From: Capsicum annuum
Lineage: Eukaryota > Streptophyta > Magnoliopsida > Solanales > Solanaceae
Assembly: GCF_002878395.1 (NCBI RefSeq)
Contig: NC_061121.1
Location: 132,908,126 to 132,972,125, forward strand
Length of the DNA stretch: 64,000 bases
Direction of reading: 5' to 3'
The position numbers and the translations under genes were made by a program. Of the stretch, positions 10,212 to 22,990 are shown one piece after another. The notes beneath the pieces were generated by a model that had not been told where the DNA came from, made no database searches, and was given only the letters and a program-made list of their open reading frames with translations. Every line of letters starts with the position of its first letter. Position 1 is the stretch's first letter.

Positions 10212-12780
10212 TGTAATGACTTGACTTTGGTGATTTTGTGAATTATTTATTTCTATGTGATTGGACCATTTTCCTCTTCATGTGGTTGTTTATGGTATTT
10301 TTGGGGTATGGGAATGATTGGCAGATTCTCAATGCATTTCGATGTGATTTGTGTGAGTTTATAGTTTTGGAGGTTAATAAGGCTTCATAGTTGACTTGAA
10401 AAACATTTATTGATCTGTGCGTTAGATGGCAAAACAAACTATGCCAGCTGATTTGGAACATTGATTTTAGGTTGGTAACATGGTTGGTGTAGTTATATGG
10501 CTTTTGTATCAAATTTAGCTCTCAATTTGAGAAGTTGTGAAATTGGCTTTGGGGATAACTTTGTGAAAACGATATCTTTTTAAAAATTTGATATTGCCAT
10601 TGAGTTTAAAGCATCGAATTTGATAGGTTAACATAGTTTGTTTGCATTCTCGGGATTCCAGATGAATTTTGAGGGGCATACAGATACTAGAAATTCTCCA
10701 AGTCTCTAACTGATACACCACTCAACTGGTGCATCCGCTTAAGCCATATTTTGGTCACTTAAGTGACTTGTCTTCACAGCTAAAGTGTTGCTTAAACGTT
10801 TAATCGACAGTCGGGTTGCTTACGTGACCTTCGCAGATCAGGTGGGTATCGTGAAAGCGACACCTGGTCGCTTAAGCGACTCGATGTTTGGTTAAGTGAT
10901 GCTTGGGTAGTATTTATACCCCCTTTTCACAAATTTTCACCATTTTTGTGACTTAGAGCTTGTGGTTCTTAAGTTTTTGGCTGATTTCTTCCATTTTCAA
11001 GCTTGGGTAAGCTACAAATCGCTATTTCAATTCTTTTTCTTTAATTCTTGTCATTTAAATCTTGTTAAAACTTGAATTAAAAAGTAGAATTTGGTCAGTT
11101 TGATCCAAAAGGCCTAAATTAATAATTCTTCAATTTAAACCCCAATTTTAATCCGTTTTCTATTAGGTTTTCTTCTATGACTTCCTTTAATTATAGGTAA
11201 TATATTTTTGAACTAAATTTTAATTTTACCATTTTTTTTAAAAAATTTATTTTGGGGGTCCATTTTGACCGCGACTAAAAAATGGATAATATGAGTATCT
11301 TTAGCTTCCTTTTAATGCGTAGATTCTATATTTATATGTTTTAGTTGTTGTTGAGGCAGTTCCTGAAGGGAAGGGTTTGTAGTTAGAGCTTTTGGATTAA
11401 GATGCCATCATTTGAGGTAGGTTATGGCCTAACATTCTTCAGACTAGGTTGGACAGTTAATGTCCGAATAGAATCATATTATGAGCGTGGGAACTAATCA
11501 TGGAAATTTTTTATTATTATTCTTCCCCGAGTGGGGGCCTATGTTGTTGTAATTTGGTGGATTTAATACATTATTTGCTATGTGTGACGATGTAGGTTCT
11601 TATATAATGTTATCAGCCTGGTAATTACATAATTGGTTGTTTTCTTGGTGAAAAATATCTAAGTTGGTATTTATGATGTATCAGAAGACATATTTTTGGT
11701 ATATCATACTTTATTAGTTTATGGACTAAATTGGATTCATGGATGGTTGGCATATTGAGTGGATTTTGCTCACGTGGTTGGTGAATTAGTTAGATTCGGA
11801 AATTCTCATTCCGATTTGGTTATGATCACTACATCCTCATATCATATACATTCATGAAACATTGATATCACCATAGAAATACTAAATTTTTCTAACAGAA
11901 AATATGATATTTTTAAAACTCTATATCGATGTATGCACGAGAGAAGAGTTATAGATATTTTATTGTATATGGGTTAATGGACCCTCCGTGGGTCCTACCT
12001 TGGGAGCACAACTCGATAGGTATATACAAAGTTTGTGCTACAACCTCTTGCATCAAATCATCCTCATCATCACCATCGCTTCATTGCATTTCATACACCA
12101 TGTACATTCTGTATTATATTTTTTTTATGTGATATCTAACTGTTTGTACTTCTTTCTTGTACTTATATTTTATTATATATGTATATTATAGAATTGTTAG
12201 TGAAGATAGTGTGGGATACTATTTGGGATATTTTCTTATTACAGGTGACGTACCCATAGTGTGTAGTTTATATGCTTTATTTTCTTATTTGCTCAGTCGG
12301 CCTATGATACCTACTGAGAATAAGTAGATCACACTCATCCCTACCGCACCCTTTCGGTATAGATCCAGGTATAAATGCATCGCCTGATAGCTGATTCGGG
12401 CAGTGCGTGGAGTATTTTTGAGGTAGCGGTTAGTCTATGCTTTTAGAGATGATCTACTACCTTTTCTTATCTAGTTCATGTCTTGTTTTATATTCAAAGA
12501 TAGATTATGTTCCTTTTTGGACTATCAGTTTGCATATTTTCATTTAGAGATGTACTAGATGGTTCTTACACTATAACACCGGGTTTTAGGAGATTTATGG
12601 TATCTTTGTTATGTATTTTTTATGTTATGATGGTATATGTGTGGTTTGGCTTTGTTCTAGAAGCCTTACTTTGGGTTTTGGTATTATTTCCTCATTTTAT
12701 ATTAGTTTGGGTGATATACTTACTTGTCAAGTCTTGCCACGACAAGTGCCATTATGACCCTGGATTTTTGAAATGTGATA
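10212..12780 (+). repeat. 5' LTR of the nested gypsy element (2569 bp)
   Basis: It starts TGTAATGACTTGACTTTGG and ends AAATGTGATA, three bases before the primer site. The first 170 bp and the last 1.1 kb match the 3' LTR. The middle, about 10385-11680, is absent from the 3' copy. That middle resembles the LTR of the gypsy element at 47320-50116 (shared words around CTATGCCAGCTGATTTGG), so it is original LTR sequence and was lost from the other copy. It includes a cluster of CTTAAG-centred palindromes at 10738-10890. Confidence 0.8.
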
Positions 12781-12782
12781 AT

Positions 12783-12794
12783 TGGTATCAAAGC
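12783..12794 (+). other. primer binding site, tRNA-Met type
   Basis: TGGTATCAAAGC, three bases after the 5' LTR. It differs by one base from TGGTATCAGAGC, the site complementary to the 3' end of initiator tRNA-Met used by many plant LTR elements. Confidence 0.85.
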
Positions 12795-13000
12795 ATCCAG
12801 GTTCATTAGTTTCATCAGTGTAAGAATAAGATGTATAGTAGTGTCTTGTGGATTAGTACATAGATGTCTATATCTATCTTTGAAAGGCTATAAAATATCT
12901 TTAAGAAACTTCCCCTATTTTATTCTATATCATGCAAATTTTTCCATACCATGTATTATGAAGTAAGTTTCACTCTTATAGATGGTATGGACTAGATCCC

Positions 13001-16000
13001 ATGAGGTTTTGGATGCAGAGTTATCATACGAGGAGATATCTTAATCTAGAGGGTGAGTTCCAAGACATGGATGGGCCCGAGATAGTGGACGTACACAATG
13101 ATCTGTCCCTTCTAGAGGTAGTACTAAGGTTCTCTCCCCTGAGCCTCGAATTGTGCATGTTGGAGATATGGGGCCTACTCTAGTGTCATAGAGTCTTTCT
13201 ACCTTGATCTTGAATGGGTTGTTGATTCACTTGCAGACTCATTTGGAGGGTGCTCCTTTGAGTCCACCTGGTGTTCCTCCAACCCTGAATATTATAGCCC
13301 CGTCTGTGCTAGAGTCTGCCTATGGTGTTCCTCTAATTTTAAGTGTAGATCATCCAGTGGAACCGACATCTTCTTATGGTACTCCACCGACTCTGAGTGT
13401 AATTCCTCCTTCAGCACCTTCATAGAGTATGGTATTTTGAGATCACGAGTTCAATTTCCATCTGTGTCACCTCTACAGATGGGATATTAGTAGGCCAAAT
13501 TCACTATGTCTTTTATTATTTAGAATATAATTTTTTCATCTAAGGATCAGAAAAGGATTAAGAGATTCCCTCATTTATGTCCTCCAACGTTCAGTGGTGT
13601 TGTGGGTAAGGATGTCCTTGAGTTCTTGATTGACTGTAGGGATAAGCTACATAACCTTGGATCACTTGAGTTGTATGAGATTTCTTACACTACTTACCAG
13701 TTGAGAGATGCATCCAGGGATAGTGGAGGTCACTTGTTAGTTGAAGACCTATTCGTTCTCCAAAGATGACTTGGGATCAGATTGTTGATGCCTTTTTGGA
13801 TAGGTTTGTGCCTTACATTCTAAGGGATCAGATTATAGATAAGTTTGATCACCTGGATCAGGGCTTCATCACTATTGTAGAGTACAAGGCATATTTTTAT
13901 GCCTTTTCTAGATATTCTTATGCCAGTATTGCCATCGAGTTTGAGAAGATTTAAAAGTGTATGAAGGGGTTGGATGTTTTTCTTTGGATTGCAACTGCCT
14001 ACAGAGTATAGTGAATTGTGATAAGATAACTAAGTCAATTCTTTGAGCATCTCAAAGAGGCTCTAAAAGGGTGTATCATCGGGTAAGTTCAGAGGTCACA
14101 CTCTTTGAGGTAGAGATTCTAGTAGTTTTCACGAGTATCATATCAGAACCATGCAGGCAACCTTACAAGGTTCAGGTGGTGGGTTTTCTAGTTTACCAGC
14201 TTTGGGTAGTCGTTCTAGCTCAGTAATACCTCTTCCTATTGAGTTGGATCACAAAGATTACTTTATTTGTGATGAGGTTAGCTATTTTATCAAGCACTGT
14301 TCCTACCGTGTTTTCAAGACTATAGTTATATCTTAAGTGAGAGGTAGAGGTTATACTAGAGGTGTGTGGGCAGAGATAGTGGTGCATGTGGTGGTGGTCA
14401 TAGGGCTATTCAGTCGGGTGGTGGTCGTTAACAGTGCTATGCTATACCCACAGACTAAAGGCAGAGGCTTCCAACGCTTTTATCATACATATCATCCTTG
14501 TTTATTTCAGATCTATATTCTATGTTATTTTATCCGAGGTCCTCTTTCTCATGTGTCTGAATATTTGGTTTTTAGTTTTGATTCTGCTAGTGAGCCTTTT
14601 GTCATGCCTATCTGTGTATATCTCTATAGGAGACTCTTTAGTGTCGGATCGAGTTTACTGATATTGTTTTATGACCTTTGCTGGGCGTGAGACTTGAGTA
14701 GATCTAATATCTTAGACATGGTAGATTTTAATGTTATTTTGGGTACGGATTGGTTATCTCCTTATCATATTGTCCTAGACTGCTATGCTAAGACGTGACC
14801 TTAGCTCGTGTCCCAAGGATAGCTTGAAAGTTTGTGCTTCATTCGGGTCCTAAAAGAGTTATATCATTCCTTTAGGATCATCCCTTGGTTGAAAGGGGAT
14901 GTTTGTCATATTTAGCTCATATTCGTGATACTAGTGTTTCTTCATTATCTTCTTTAAATTTTGTTCGTATTATCCATGAGTTCATTGATGTTTTTCATTT
15001 GGGTTTTCCTGGTATGCCTACGGATCATTATATTAACTTTGCTTTGACGTTGAGCTAGGCCCCAAGCCCATTTCTATTCCTTCTTATAGGTTGGGCCCAA
15101 TAGAGTTGAAGGAATTAAAGAATTAGTTACAAGATTTGGATAAGGGATTCATCCGACCTAATGTATCACCTTGGGGTGATCCTGTCTTATTTGTGAATAA
15201 AAAGGATGGGTCTATGTGTATGTGTATTTATTATCGATAGATGAATAAGGTAACTGTAAGAATAAGTAGCCTCTTTCTTATATTGATGCTTTATTCGATC
15301 AGCTTCAAGGTACTTCGATGATTTTAAAGGCTGATTTAATATCTAGGTATCACCAATTGAGCATTAGAGCTTTGGATATTTTGAAGACTACTTTTTCAGA
15401 TTCGGCATGGTCATTATGAGTTCTTGGTCATGTCTTTTGGGTTGACCAATTCCCCAGCCACAAAAGTTGATAAATAAAGTATTTTGATCGTATCTCGACT
15501 CTTTTGTCATTGTATTTATAGATGATATCGTGATTCATTCCAAGAGTAAAGTTAATCATGAGAAGCATTTGAGTATTGTAATAAAGAGATAAGGGGATGA
15601 GAAATTGTATGCTAAGTTCTCTAAACGTTAGTTTTTGGTTGGAGTTTGCTTCTTTCTTGGATTATGTAGTGACTAAGGATTTTATTATGGTTGATTTATC
15701 CAAGATTGTAGCATTTCATGATTGGGATAGGCCTACTTTGCCTACCGAGTTTAGAGTTTTATTGGTTTGGCAGGTTACTATCGATGCTTTATTGAGGGTT
15801 TTTTATCTATTCCAGCGCATTTGTCTATGTTACTCAGAATAAGATTTCCTTTCAGTAGTTTGATACTTGTGAGGCGAGCTTCCAAATGCTCAAGGATTTG
15901 TTGACCTCAACTCCTATCTTAATTTTGCCCGAGGAGGGCGTGGGCTTTATCGTATTTTTTTACTTTTGATGTTGGGTCAAGTATTATATGGATGTAGGAG

Positions 16001-17660
16001 GTTAAAGTGATTGCATGTCATTCTCGTCAGTTGAAGCCTCATGAAAAGAATTATCCTACCCTTGATTTGGAGTTTCGCACGGTTGTATTTTCTTTAAAGT
16101 TATGGAGACACTACTAGTATAGAGGTCGTTGTGAGATCTACTCATATCATCGTAGCCTTTAGTATTTCTTCACCCAGTGAGATCTTAATATAAGGTATCA
16201 ATATTGGCTTGAGTTACTTAAGAATTATGACCTGACTATTCTCTATCATTCAGGCAAGGCTAATGTGGTTCCAGATGAGCCATAAGTCGACTAACATGGG
16301 TATATTAGCGCATCTTTTGACCCAAAAGGGGCCTTTGGCCTTAGAGATTTAGTTTTTGGCTAACCAAACTATTATACTTGATATTTCTACACTTGGTTAT
16401 GTTTTGGTATTCTATGAGGCTAAGTCTTCCATGATAGAGTAGATCCGGGTACATTAGTTTGACTATGTTTGGATGAGGATGATTTTAGATAAGGTGTTGC
16501 GTGGTGAGGCTAAGCAAATATCTCTTGATTCAGATGGTATTTTGAAGATTGGAGGTTGAGTTTGTGTGTCGAGAGTAGGTAATTAAATTAGATTGATTTT
16601 GGAGGAGGCTCATAGTTCTAGGTAGTCCATCCATCTAAGAGTGAAAAAGATGTATCGTGATTTGAGACAGCATTACTGGTATGGTAGTATGAGAAAGGGT
16701 GGAAAATTTTGTAACTCGTTGCCTATGTTGTCAGCAAGTAAAGGTCGAGCACTTGAGACATGGTGGTTTGCTTCATAGGTTATCCATCCCTAAGTGGAAA
16801 TGGGATTGTGATTAGTTTTTTTTGTACTTCTTGTGGTTCTGATAGTGTTTGGGTCATCGTGGATTGATTGACCAAGTCTGCTTATTTTATTCCAGTTCAG
16901 GAGTCTTTCAGTACTGAGAGGTTAGCCCATATCTATATTCATTAGATAATTCATTTTTATGGTATGCCAACGTCTATCATCTCAGATCGAGGTTCAGTGT
17001 TCACAACTCACTTTTAGAAGACTTTTAAGGAGGAGTTGGGTACTTGGGCTAATCTTATCATAATCTTATCATAACTTTTTACCCCGAGACTGATTGTCAA
17101 TCAGAGCAGACTATTCAGGTTTTGGATGATATGTTCCACACTTGCGTGATAGACTTTGGAGGTTTATCAAGGCACCTCGTGCCTTGAGATTTCATATTAA
17201 TGATTGATTCTTTCTTCGTCGTCGCCCATAAAGTGAGTCATGAGGTTTGGGAAGAGGGGCAAGCTTAGCCCCAGATATATTAGACCTCTGAGATTTTTCG
17301 AACTATTAGGGATGTGGCTTATGAGTTAGCATTACCACCTAGATTTATTGGCTATTCATCTATTTTTTTCATGTTTCCATACTTCAACGTTACATTCTAG
17401 ATAAGTCTTAGGTCATTCGTTGGGATTCAATTCAGTTAAATGAAAGGTTGTCTTTTGCTGGGATGCTCATCTCCATTAAAGCCTGGAATGTTATACGGTT
17501 GAGTTCTAAAGATATTCCAGTGGTTAAGGTTCAGTGGAGACATACACCTCTGCATGAGGCTACTTAGGAGGTTGAGTCTAATATGCCTGGTAGCTATCTC
17601 CAGATTTTTGTTGATTCGGGTATTTTCCCCTACCTTTAGTTTGAGGACGAACTAGATTCT
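13001..17660 (+). pseudogene. Ty3/gypsy gag-pol polyprotein remnant
   Basis: The gag core is clear at 13766-13954 (MTWDQIVDAFLDRFVPYILR, then DKFDHLDQG and EYKAYFYAFSRY), preceded by a proline/serine-rich stretch at 13204-13425. A degraded zinc knuckle follows near 14260. The protease tail is marked by DMVDFNVILGTDWLSPYH (about 14716-14770). Reverse transcriptase spans about 14960-15620 with an IVFIDDIVIHS catalytic box near 15508-15540. RNase H lies at about 15850-16290, the integrase zinc domain and core at about 16590-17180, and a C-terminal segment with AYELALPPRFIG near 17320-17350. A stretch after about 17180, at the end of the integrase, seems deleted. Stops in every domain make it non-functional. 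Confidence 0.75.
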
Positions 17661-17673
17661 TAGTGGTAGATGA

Positions 17674-18962
17674 TGTAATGACTTGATTTGGTGATTTTTG
17701 TGAATTATTCATTTCTATGTGATTTTATCATTTACCCCTCTCCATGGTTGCTTTATGGTATTTAAGGGGTGCAGGGATGATTGCCACTATTTCTAGGGCA
17801 TTTCGGTGTGATTTGTGTGAGTTTAGGATTTTGGAGGTTAATAAGCATTAAATGGCATATTTTTTTCTATATCTTACTTTATTGGTTTATGGACTATATT
17901 GATTCATGAATGGTTGGCATATTGAGTGGATTTTGGCTCACATGGTTGGTATATTAGTTGGATTTAGAAATTTTTATTCTGTTTTGGTTGTGAGCATTAC
18001 AGCCTCAAATCATACACATTTATAAAACATTGTTACCACCATGAAAATACTGGCTTTTTCTGACAGAAAATATGACATTTTTAAAAATCCTCTGCTTATT
18101 TATGTGTTGGGGAGGAGTTATGGATATAGGATTGATTTTGGGTATTGGATTGTATATTCATTGATGAACCCTCCATGGGTCCTACCTTGGGAGAAAAACT
18201 CGGTAGGTGTATACAGAGGTTGTGCGATAACGTGCATCACGCCATCATCACCATCACCATCATTTTCATTGCATATCATACACGGTGTACATTCTATATT
18301 GTATTTTTATTCTTAATGTGGTATCTATTTATTTGTGCTTCTTTACTGTACTTGATTTAGGTATATGTGTATATTATAGAATTGTTAGTTAAGATTGTGT
18401 GGGCTACCTTTTGGGACATTGTAGAATTGTTAGTGAAGACAGTATGTATTTTATATGCTTTATTTTCTACTTTGCTCAGTTGGCCTATGATAGCTACTGA
18501 GTACAAGTGGTTCATAATCATCCCTACTGCACCCTTTCTGTGCAGATCCAGGTACAAGTGCACTGCACGGTAGTCGATTCGGGCAGTACTTGGAGTATTT
18601 TTGAGGTAGCTGTTGGTTTATGCTTCCGGAGTTGATCTACTACCTCTTTTTATCTAGTTCGTATCCTTTTGTGTATTCAGAGATAGATTATGTTTCATTT
18701 TGGACTATCAGCTTGTATATTTTGATTTTGAGATGTACTTAGTTGGTTCTTACACTATGACATCAAATTTTAAGATATTTATGGAATATTTGTTATGTAT
18801 TTTCCATTATTATGATATATGTGTGGTTCGTCTTTGTTCTAGAAGCCTTACCTTGAATTTTGGTATTGTTTTCTCATTTTATATCAATTTAGGTGATAGG
18901 TTTATTTGTCATGGTTTGTCATAATAAGTGCCATCATGACCTTTGATTTTTGTGTTGTGATA
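17674..18962 (+). repeat. 3' LTR of the nested gypsy element (1289 bp, internally deleted)
   Basis: It begins TGTAATGACTTGATTTGG and ends GTTGTGATA. Compared with the 5' LTR it lacks about 1.3 kb; the junction lies near 17845-17860, after GGTTAATAAG. The rest aligns end to end, with many substitutions. Confidence 0.8.
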
Positions 18963-20260
18963 AAGTATGATTATTCCTATGTATAATAACAAGGGTGAAA
19001 TTCATGATTGTAACAATTATAGGGGCATCAAGTTGTTGAGACAAACTATGAAGGTTTGGAAGAGGGTTATAGAGTTGAGGTTATGAAAAATTATGACTAT
19101 TTTTGAGAGTCATTTTGAATTTATGCTAAGATGCTCGACTGACTGCTGAGGTATTCCATCTCATAAGGAGACTAATAGAGCAAAGTAGGAAGAGGAAGAA
19201 GGACTTACACATGGTGTTCAGCGACTTAGAGAAGGCTTATGATAGATTCCCCAGGGAGCTTTTATGGAGGTGCTTAGAGCTAGAGGTGTAATTATGGCAT
19301 ATGCTAGGGCGATTATAGATATGTATAATACAGCCAAGACTCAGATTAGGATTATAAGTGGGGACTCAGAGCATTTTTCGTCTTGATGGGGTTACACGAA
19401 GGATCAACTTTTAGCCCATTTTTATTTGCCTTGGTGATGGATATTTTGACTTTGCAAATAAAAGGTGAGGTGCCTTTGTATTTGCTATTTGCGAATGATG
19501 TGGTATTGATTAATAAGATTTTTGGTGGTTTAATGATAAGTTTAAGGTTTGGAGAGAAACCATAGAGTGTATAGGGTTTAGGTTGAGTAGGTCTAAGACA
19601 GAATTTTTGGAGTATAAGTTTAGCGAGGCATTAGATGAGGCTAATATGGTTGTGAGGCTTGATACTCAGGCCATCCAGAAGAGTGATAGTTCCAAGTATC
19701 TTGGGTTTATGATTTAGGGGAAATGATAAATTAATGATAACGCCACTCACCAAATTGGGGGTAGGGAGGATGAAGCGGAGGTGTACATCCAAAATCTTGT
19801 ATGACAAGAAGGTGTTTACTAAACTCAAAGACAAGTTTATAGAGTGGTAGTCAGACCTGCTATATTGTATGGGACGGAGCCAGTAAGGAAATCTCACATC
19901 CAAAATACAAAAGTGGCGGAAATGAGAATGATTTGATTGATATATGGGTGTACGAGGAGGATATGATTAGAAATAAGGTTATTCAAGATAAGGTGAGAGT
20001 AACGTCGATGGAAGCCAAGATGCAGCAAATGAGATTGAGATGGTTTGAGCATATAATGAAGAGAGGCACTGATGTCCAGTACGGAGGTGTGAGAGGTTTG
20101 ACTAGGGATTGATTTAGGCAAGGTAGAGGTAGGCCAAACAAATATTGGAGGGAGGTGATAAGACATAACTTGGAGCAACTCTATCTTACCAAGGACATGA
20201 CCCTACGTAGGAAGGTGTAGAGGAGGTGGATTAGGGTAGAAGGATAGTAGGAGGGGCGTT
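18963..20260 (+). pseudogene. RTE LINE reverse transcriptase (right half)
   Basis: The reading resumes with IPMYNNKGEIHDCNNYRGIK (about 18973-19032), then a [22 protein letters not shown] block near 19225-19275 with shifts, then GLHEGSTFSPFLFALVMDIL (19386-19448) and the catalytic box. That box reads [10 protein letters not shown] near 19489-19518: the first aspartate of the usual F/Y-A-D-D box is asparagine, which should abolish activity. The C-terminal part (MEAKMQQMRLRWFEHIMKR near 20008-20064, then GRGRPNKYW) ends near 20260. The rest to 20594 is the 3' untranslated tail. Confidence 0.75.
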
Positions 20261-20594
20261 TCATTATTAGTAGGTCGGAGGACTTTGTTTTGTTAACCAT
20301 GCTTGTAGCTATAATATTAGTATTATTGTAGAGTGGGTTATTATTTATCGTATTACTTGATGAGTCTTGTTTATATTATTAATGGATGTGGTTGTTCATA
20401 TTGTTTCTTATCCTTTTACTATTTCTTTTCTAGACTGTTGTATCTTGAGTCGGGGGTCTATTAGAAATAACCTTTGTATCTATCTATAAGAAAAAACCTC
20501 TCAATCTTACATCTAGGTAGTTGTATAGACTGCATCAGTTACTTTCCCCGGACTCGAACTGGCAAAAATATAATGAGTATATTATTATTGTTGT

Positions 20595-20610
20595 AGTGAC
20601 TTTATTGTTA
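20595..20610. repeat. right target-site duplication of the RTE LINE
   Basis: AGTGACTTTATTGTTA, the partner of the copy at 8998-9013 with one mismatch. It directly follows the TTG-rich LINE tail. Confidence 0.8.
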
Positions 20611-20705
20611 CGAAAAATGATTTTACGACTACTATTAAAGTGAGTAGGTTTAATAATCATCCGTGGAATTAATCTGAAGAGTTGCAGTGGGTTGCTCCTA
20701 AACTT

Positions 20706-21465
20706 TGGAACCTGTTCCTAGATGAACTCACACGACAAGAACTAAGAAAGATATAGACTAAGAAGGGCAGGAATAGAGTAAATAGCAGACACAAGAATTT
20801 TATGTGGAAACTCCTTGCTCAAAGGAGAAAAAATATGACATGCCTCCAGAATTTCTAAGCTCCACTATATCCAAGAAACTTCTTGAGTATAGACTCTAGA
20901 CCTCAGGATTAAACTCTTAATCCTCAATCTCCTAGTAATAACTCTATTATAAGGAAAACATAAGCAGTAACTCTATTGCTTAAACCTACAACTAACTCTA
21001 ATAGGACACACCAAGCTAACTCTAGCTTGAGAATCACCTAACTATAGATGATTACAAAGAGAGATTTACACCTCAACACCTACTAAAAATCCTAAGAAAA
21101 TGTAGGTAAACATTCAAGAACACCTTACAAAGACCCAAATACAATAAGTAAATAAAATTGATGAATGATCAATTCCCAGTTGCAAAGTAGAGTCTTTGAT
21201 TTCAGCTTCAAAGAGATATTTAGTTGTAAGAATATGGAAGCGATTGTTTTCTTGTTGAGAAAGATAAGAAATATATAGTATAACATAAGAAAACCTAGGA
21301 CAGATCCCATTGGCTGAGACAAAAGGGTGGAAGCAACTTTTCACCAACTTTTGTACTTTGCGCCAGCTATGACAGTTGACTGTGATAGTGACAGGTGAGC
21401 CCAACCTGTTCCCTAAGAACTAGAACCTTTATCATCACATTATCTCTAGGAAACAGTTCCCAACA
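20706..21465 (-). repeat. copia LTR (about 760 bp)
   Basis: On the minus strand it starts TGTTGGGAACTGTTTCCTAG and ends CTAGGAACAGGTTCCA, so both ends carry the TG...CA signature and the word GGAAC. No matching second LTR lies in the window and no target duplication was found. The boundaries are therefore probable but not proven. Confidence 0.6.
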
Positions 21466-22499
21466 CACAGTTTGTCAATCATTAAAACTAAGGACTTAAC
21501 AATTTATCCCTTTATGATGATGAGAAACCCATGCAAGTATTCAACATCTTCAATCATCCACACAGCACACAGTCTACTAGAAGGACTCGGCAATACAAGC
21601 CACAAGAATTCCCCCTATCACTAATATCTCTAAGCCATTCTTCAACTTATTCCCCCTGATTATAAGCATCATATTCCCTCTGAGTGAGAGAACCCCTGTC
21701 TCTACTCACTATCACCAATCACATAGCTCAGCTGCAATAAATACAATTATGTAAATCCATATCTCAAATTCCCTCTTTTGGAATCATCAAGGAGGTTGGG
21801 TAGTAAACCAAGTATATATAAGCATACTTATATTAACTCATGGCCATTAAGGTAACACTTACATGATCAGGAAGGATAATATAAGTAGGAAAGAGAAATA
21901 GCACCAAGAGAACTCATGCAGAAATTAGGAGAAAATATCAAACAGTATCCAGACAAAGGCCCATACAGAGAAGAAGCAGTAGTGTCAGGGTCATAAGAGA
22001 AATAACCTTTGGGGAAACCAGTCCTACTAAGGATAGGGAGAGGATTTTCCATGGGAGAATTTACCAACCTCCGCCTCCCTGAACTATATACATGGATGTA
22101 CATATAGAGAAAAGATATTTTTGTCTTTTTTTTGTTTTATTTTTGTGCACATACTTTCCAGATGTGGAATCCTTAGACCATAAAAATGGTTTAGTAGCTA
22201 CACTCTTTGTCCTATCATAGTCAAGTAATATTTTGGAGTGTAACAATTTCTATGTCACTTCTACTGGTAAGGAAATTATGGCCATTACTCTAGAATCGAG
22301 TGTGATACTAACCTGAATAGGTACCTGGTCCCTACGTGATGGTCTGAGTATACTTAGGTACATATCACTTGAGCTATTTTACCTTTCTACCTATTTTTCC
22401 TCCATACCATGGTGTATATATGAAAAATATATGAGATTGAGTTAGACATAGGTGAAATTGTCTAGCCTGGATACCTGCTTACCAAGTCATAGCCATAGT

Positions 22500-22860
22500 A
22501 AGACGATAAAGAAGATCAACATGCATTCAACTTGGTATCATCAGCCCTAGTCTTGACATATTTCTTTCAAAAGGTTATCTACCAAGTGCTTTGGTAAAGA
22601 TGTCAACAATCTGATCTTCATTGTTGTAAACTACCATGTTGATCAAGCCCTTTTCCACATTATCCTTCAGAAAGTGATGCCTAACTTAAATATGTTTTGT
22701 TCTTTTATGTTGAACTGGATTCATTTCTATATTGATAGAACTTGTGTCGTCACGGTACAAGGGCACATAGTCTAAGAGGATGCCAAAGTCTTAAAGTTAT
22801 TGCTTGAACCACAGTAGTTGACCACAACATGATGCAGCTACAACATATTCAAATATGGAT
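22500..22860 (-). pseudogene. Ty1/copia RNase H C-terminal fragment
   Basis: Minus-strand translation gives EYVVAASCCGQLLW, then a variant of the DFGILLD segment, INIEMNPVQHKRTKHI, HHFLKDNVEKGLI and NNEDQIVDIFTKAL. These are the closing motifs of copia RNase H in order. The catalytic N-terminal part is absent, and at least one stop lies inside. It is a fossil. Confidence 0.8.
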
Positions 22861-22990
22861 GTAGTTCTATCATACTCTTCTCCACTGCTTTCAGATATGG
22901 AATCTAACCTGGAAATACTAGTTTCCTCACTCTCGACTGGTGCTTATTTATTCCTCTTTTTAGCAATTATTTTGAAAAACAAAACGTTCT

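Larger units (their letters stand above)
10212..18962 (+). mobile_element. Ty3/gypsy LTR retrotransposon (chromovirus/Tekay-like) nested in the RTE LINE
   Basis: Two direct LTRs (10212-12780 and 17674-18962) flank an internal region. A tRNA-Met-type primer site sits just after the 5' LTR, and the domains run in Ty3/gypsy order: gag, protease, reverse transcriptase, RNase H, integrase, and a C-terminal segment of the kind found in chromodomain elements. The element interrupts a LINE coding region. The bases flanking it are GAGCA and AAGTA, which may be a 5-bp target duplication changed by transitions. All coding frames are broken. The family assignment beyond Ty3/gypsy rests on domain order, long LTRs and primer type. 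Confidence 0.85.
9014..20594 (+). mobile_element. RTE-type LINE, 5'-truncated and split by a Ty3/gypsy insertion
   Basis: The left part (9014-10211) starts inside the endonuclease domain. The right part (18963-20594) resumes in the reverse transcriptase and runs to a TTG/ATT-rich tail (20584-20594), the normal end of this LINE group. The coding order is continuous across the gap when the LTR element at 10212-18962 is left out. A 16-bp target duplication flanks the whole unit, showing one insertion event truncated at its 5' end, as is typical for LINEs. Both coding parts carry stops. Confidence 0.85.
20706..22990 (-). mobile_element. Ty1/copia remnant, minus strand
   Basis: An LTR-like end (20706-21465), a non-coding stretch (21466-22495) and the last part of a copia RNase H (about 22500-22860), all on the minus strand. 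Almost all of gag and pol is missing. Next to the RNase H, at about 22865-22999, is a short minus-strand frame starting MPPKNV and rich in serine and glutamate; it reads directly into the RNase H segment, which suggests that a large internal deletion joined an upstream coding part to the 3' end. No convincing polypurine tract was seen next to the LTR. Confidence 0.6.

Noticed and set aside
20514..20575. Possible tRNA-like or SINE internal promoter near the GGACTCGAACTGG word
   Set aside because: The word resembles a tRNA B box, but it sits in the conserved 3' end of RTE LINEs, and no A box or cloverleaf could be drawn around it.
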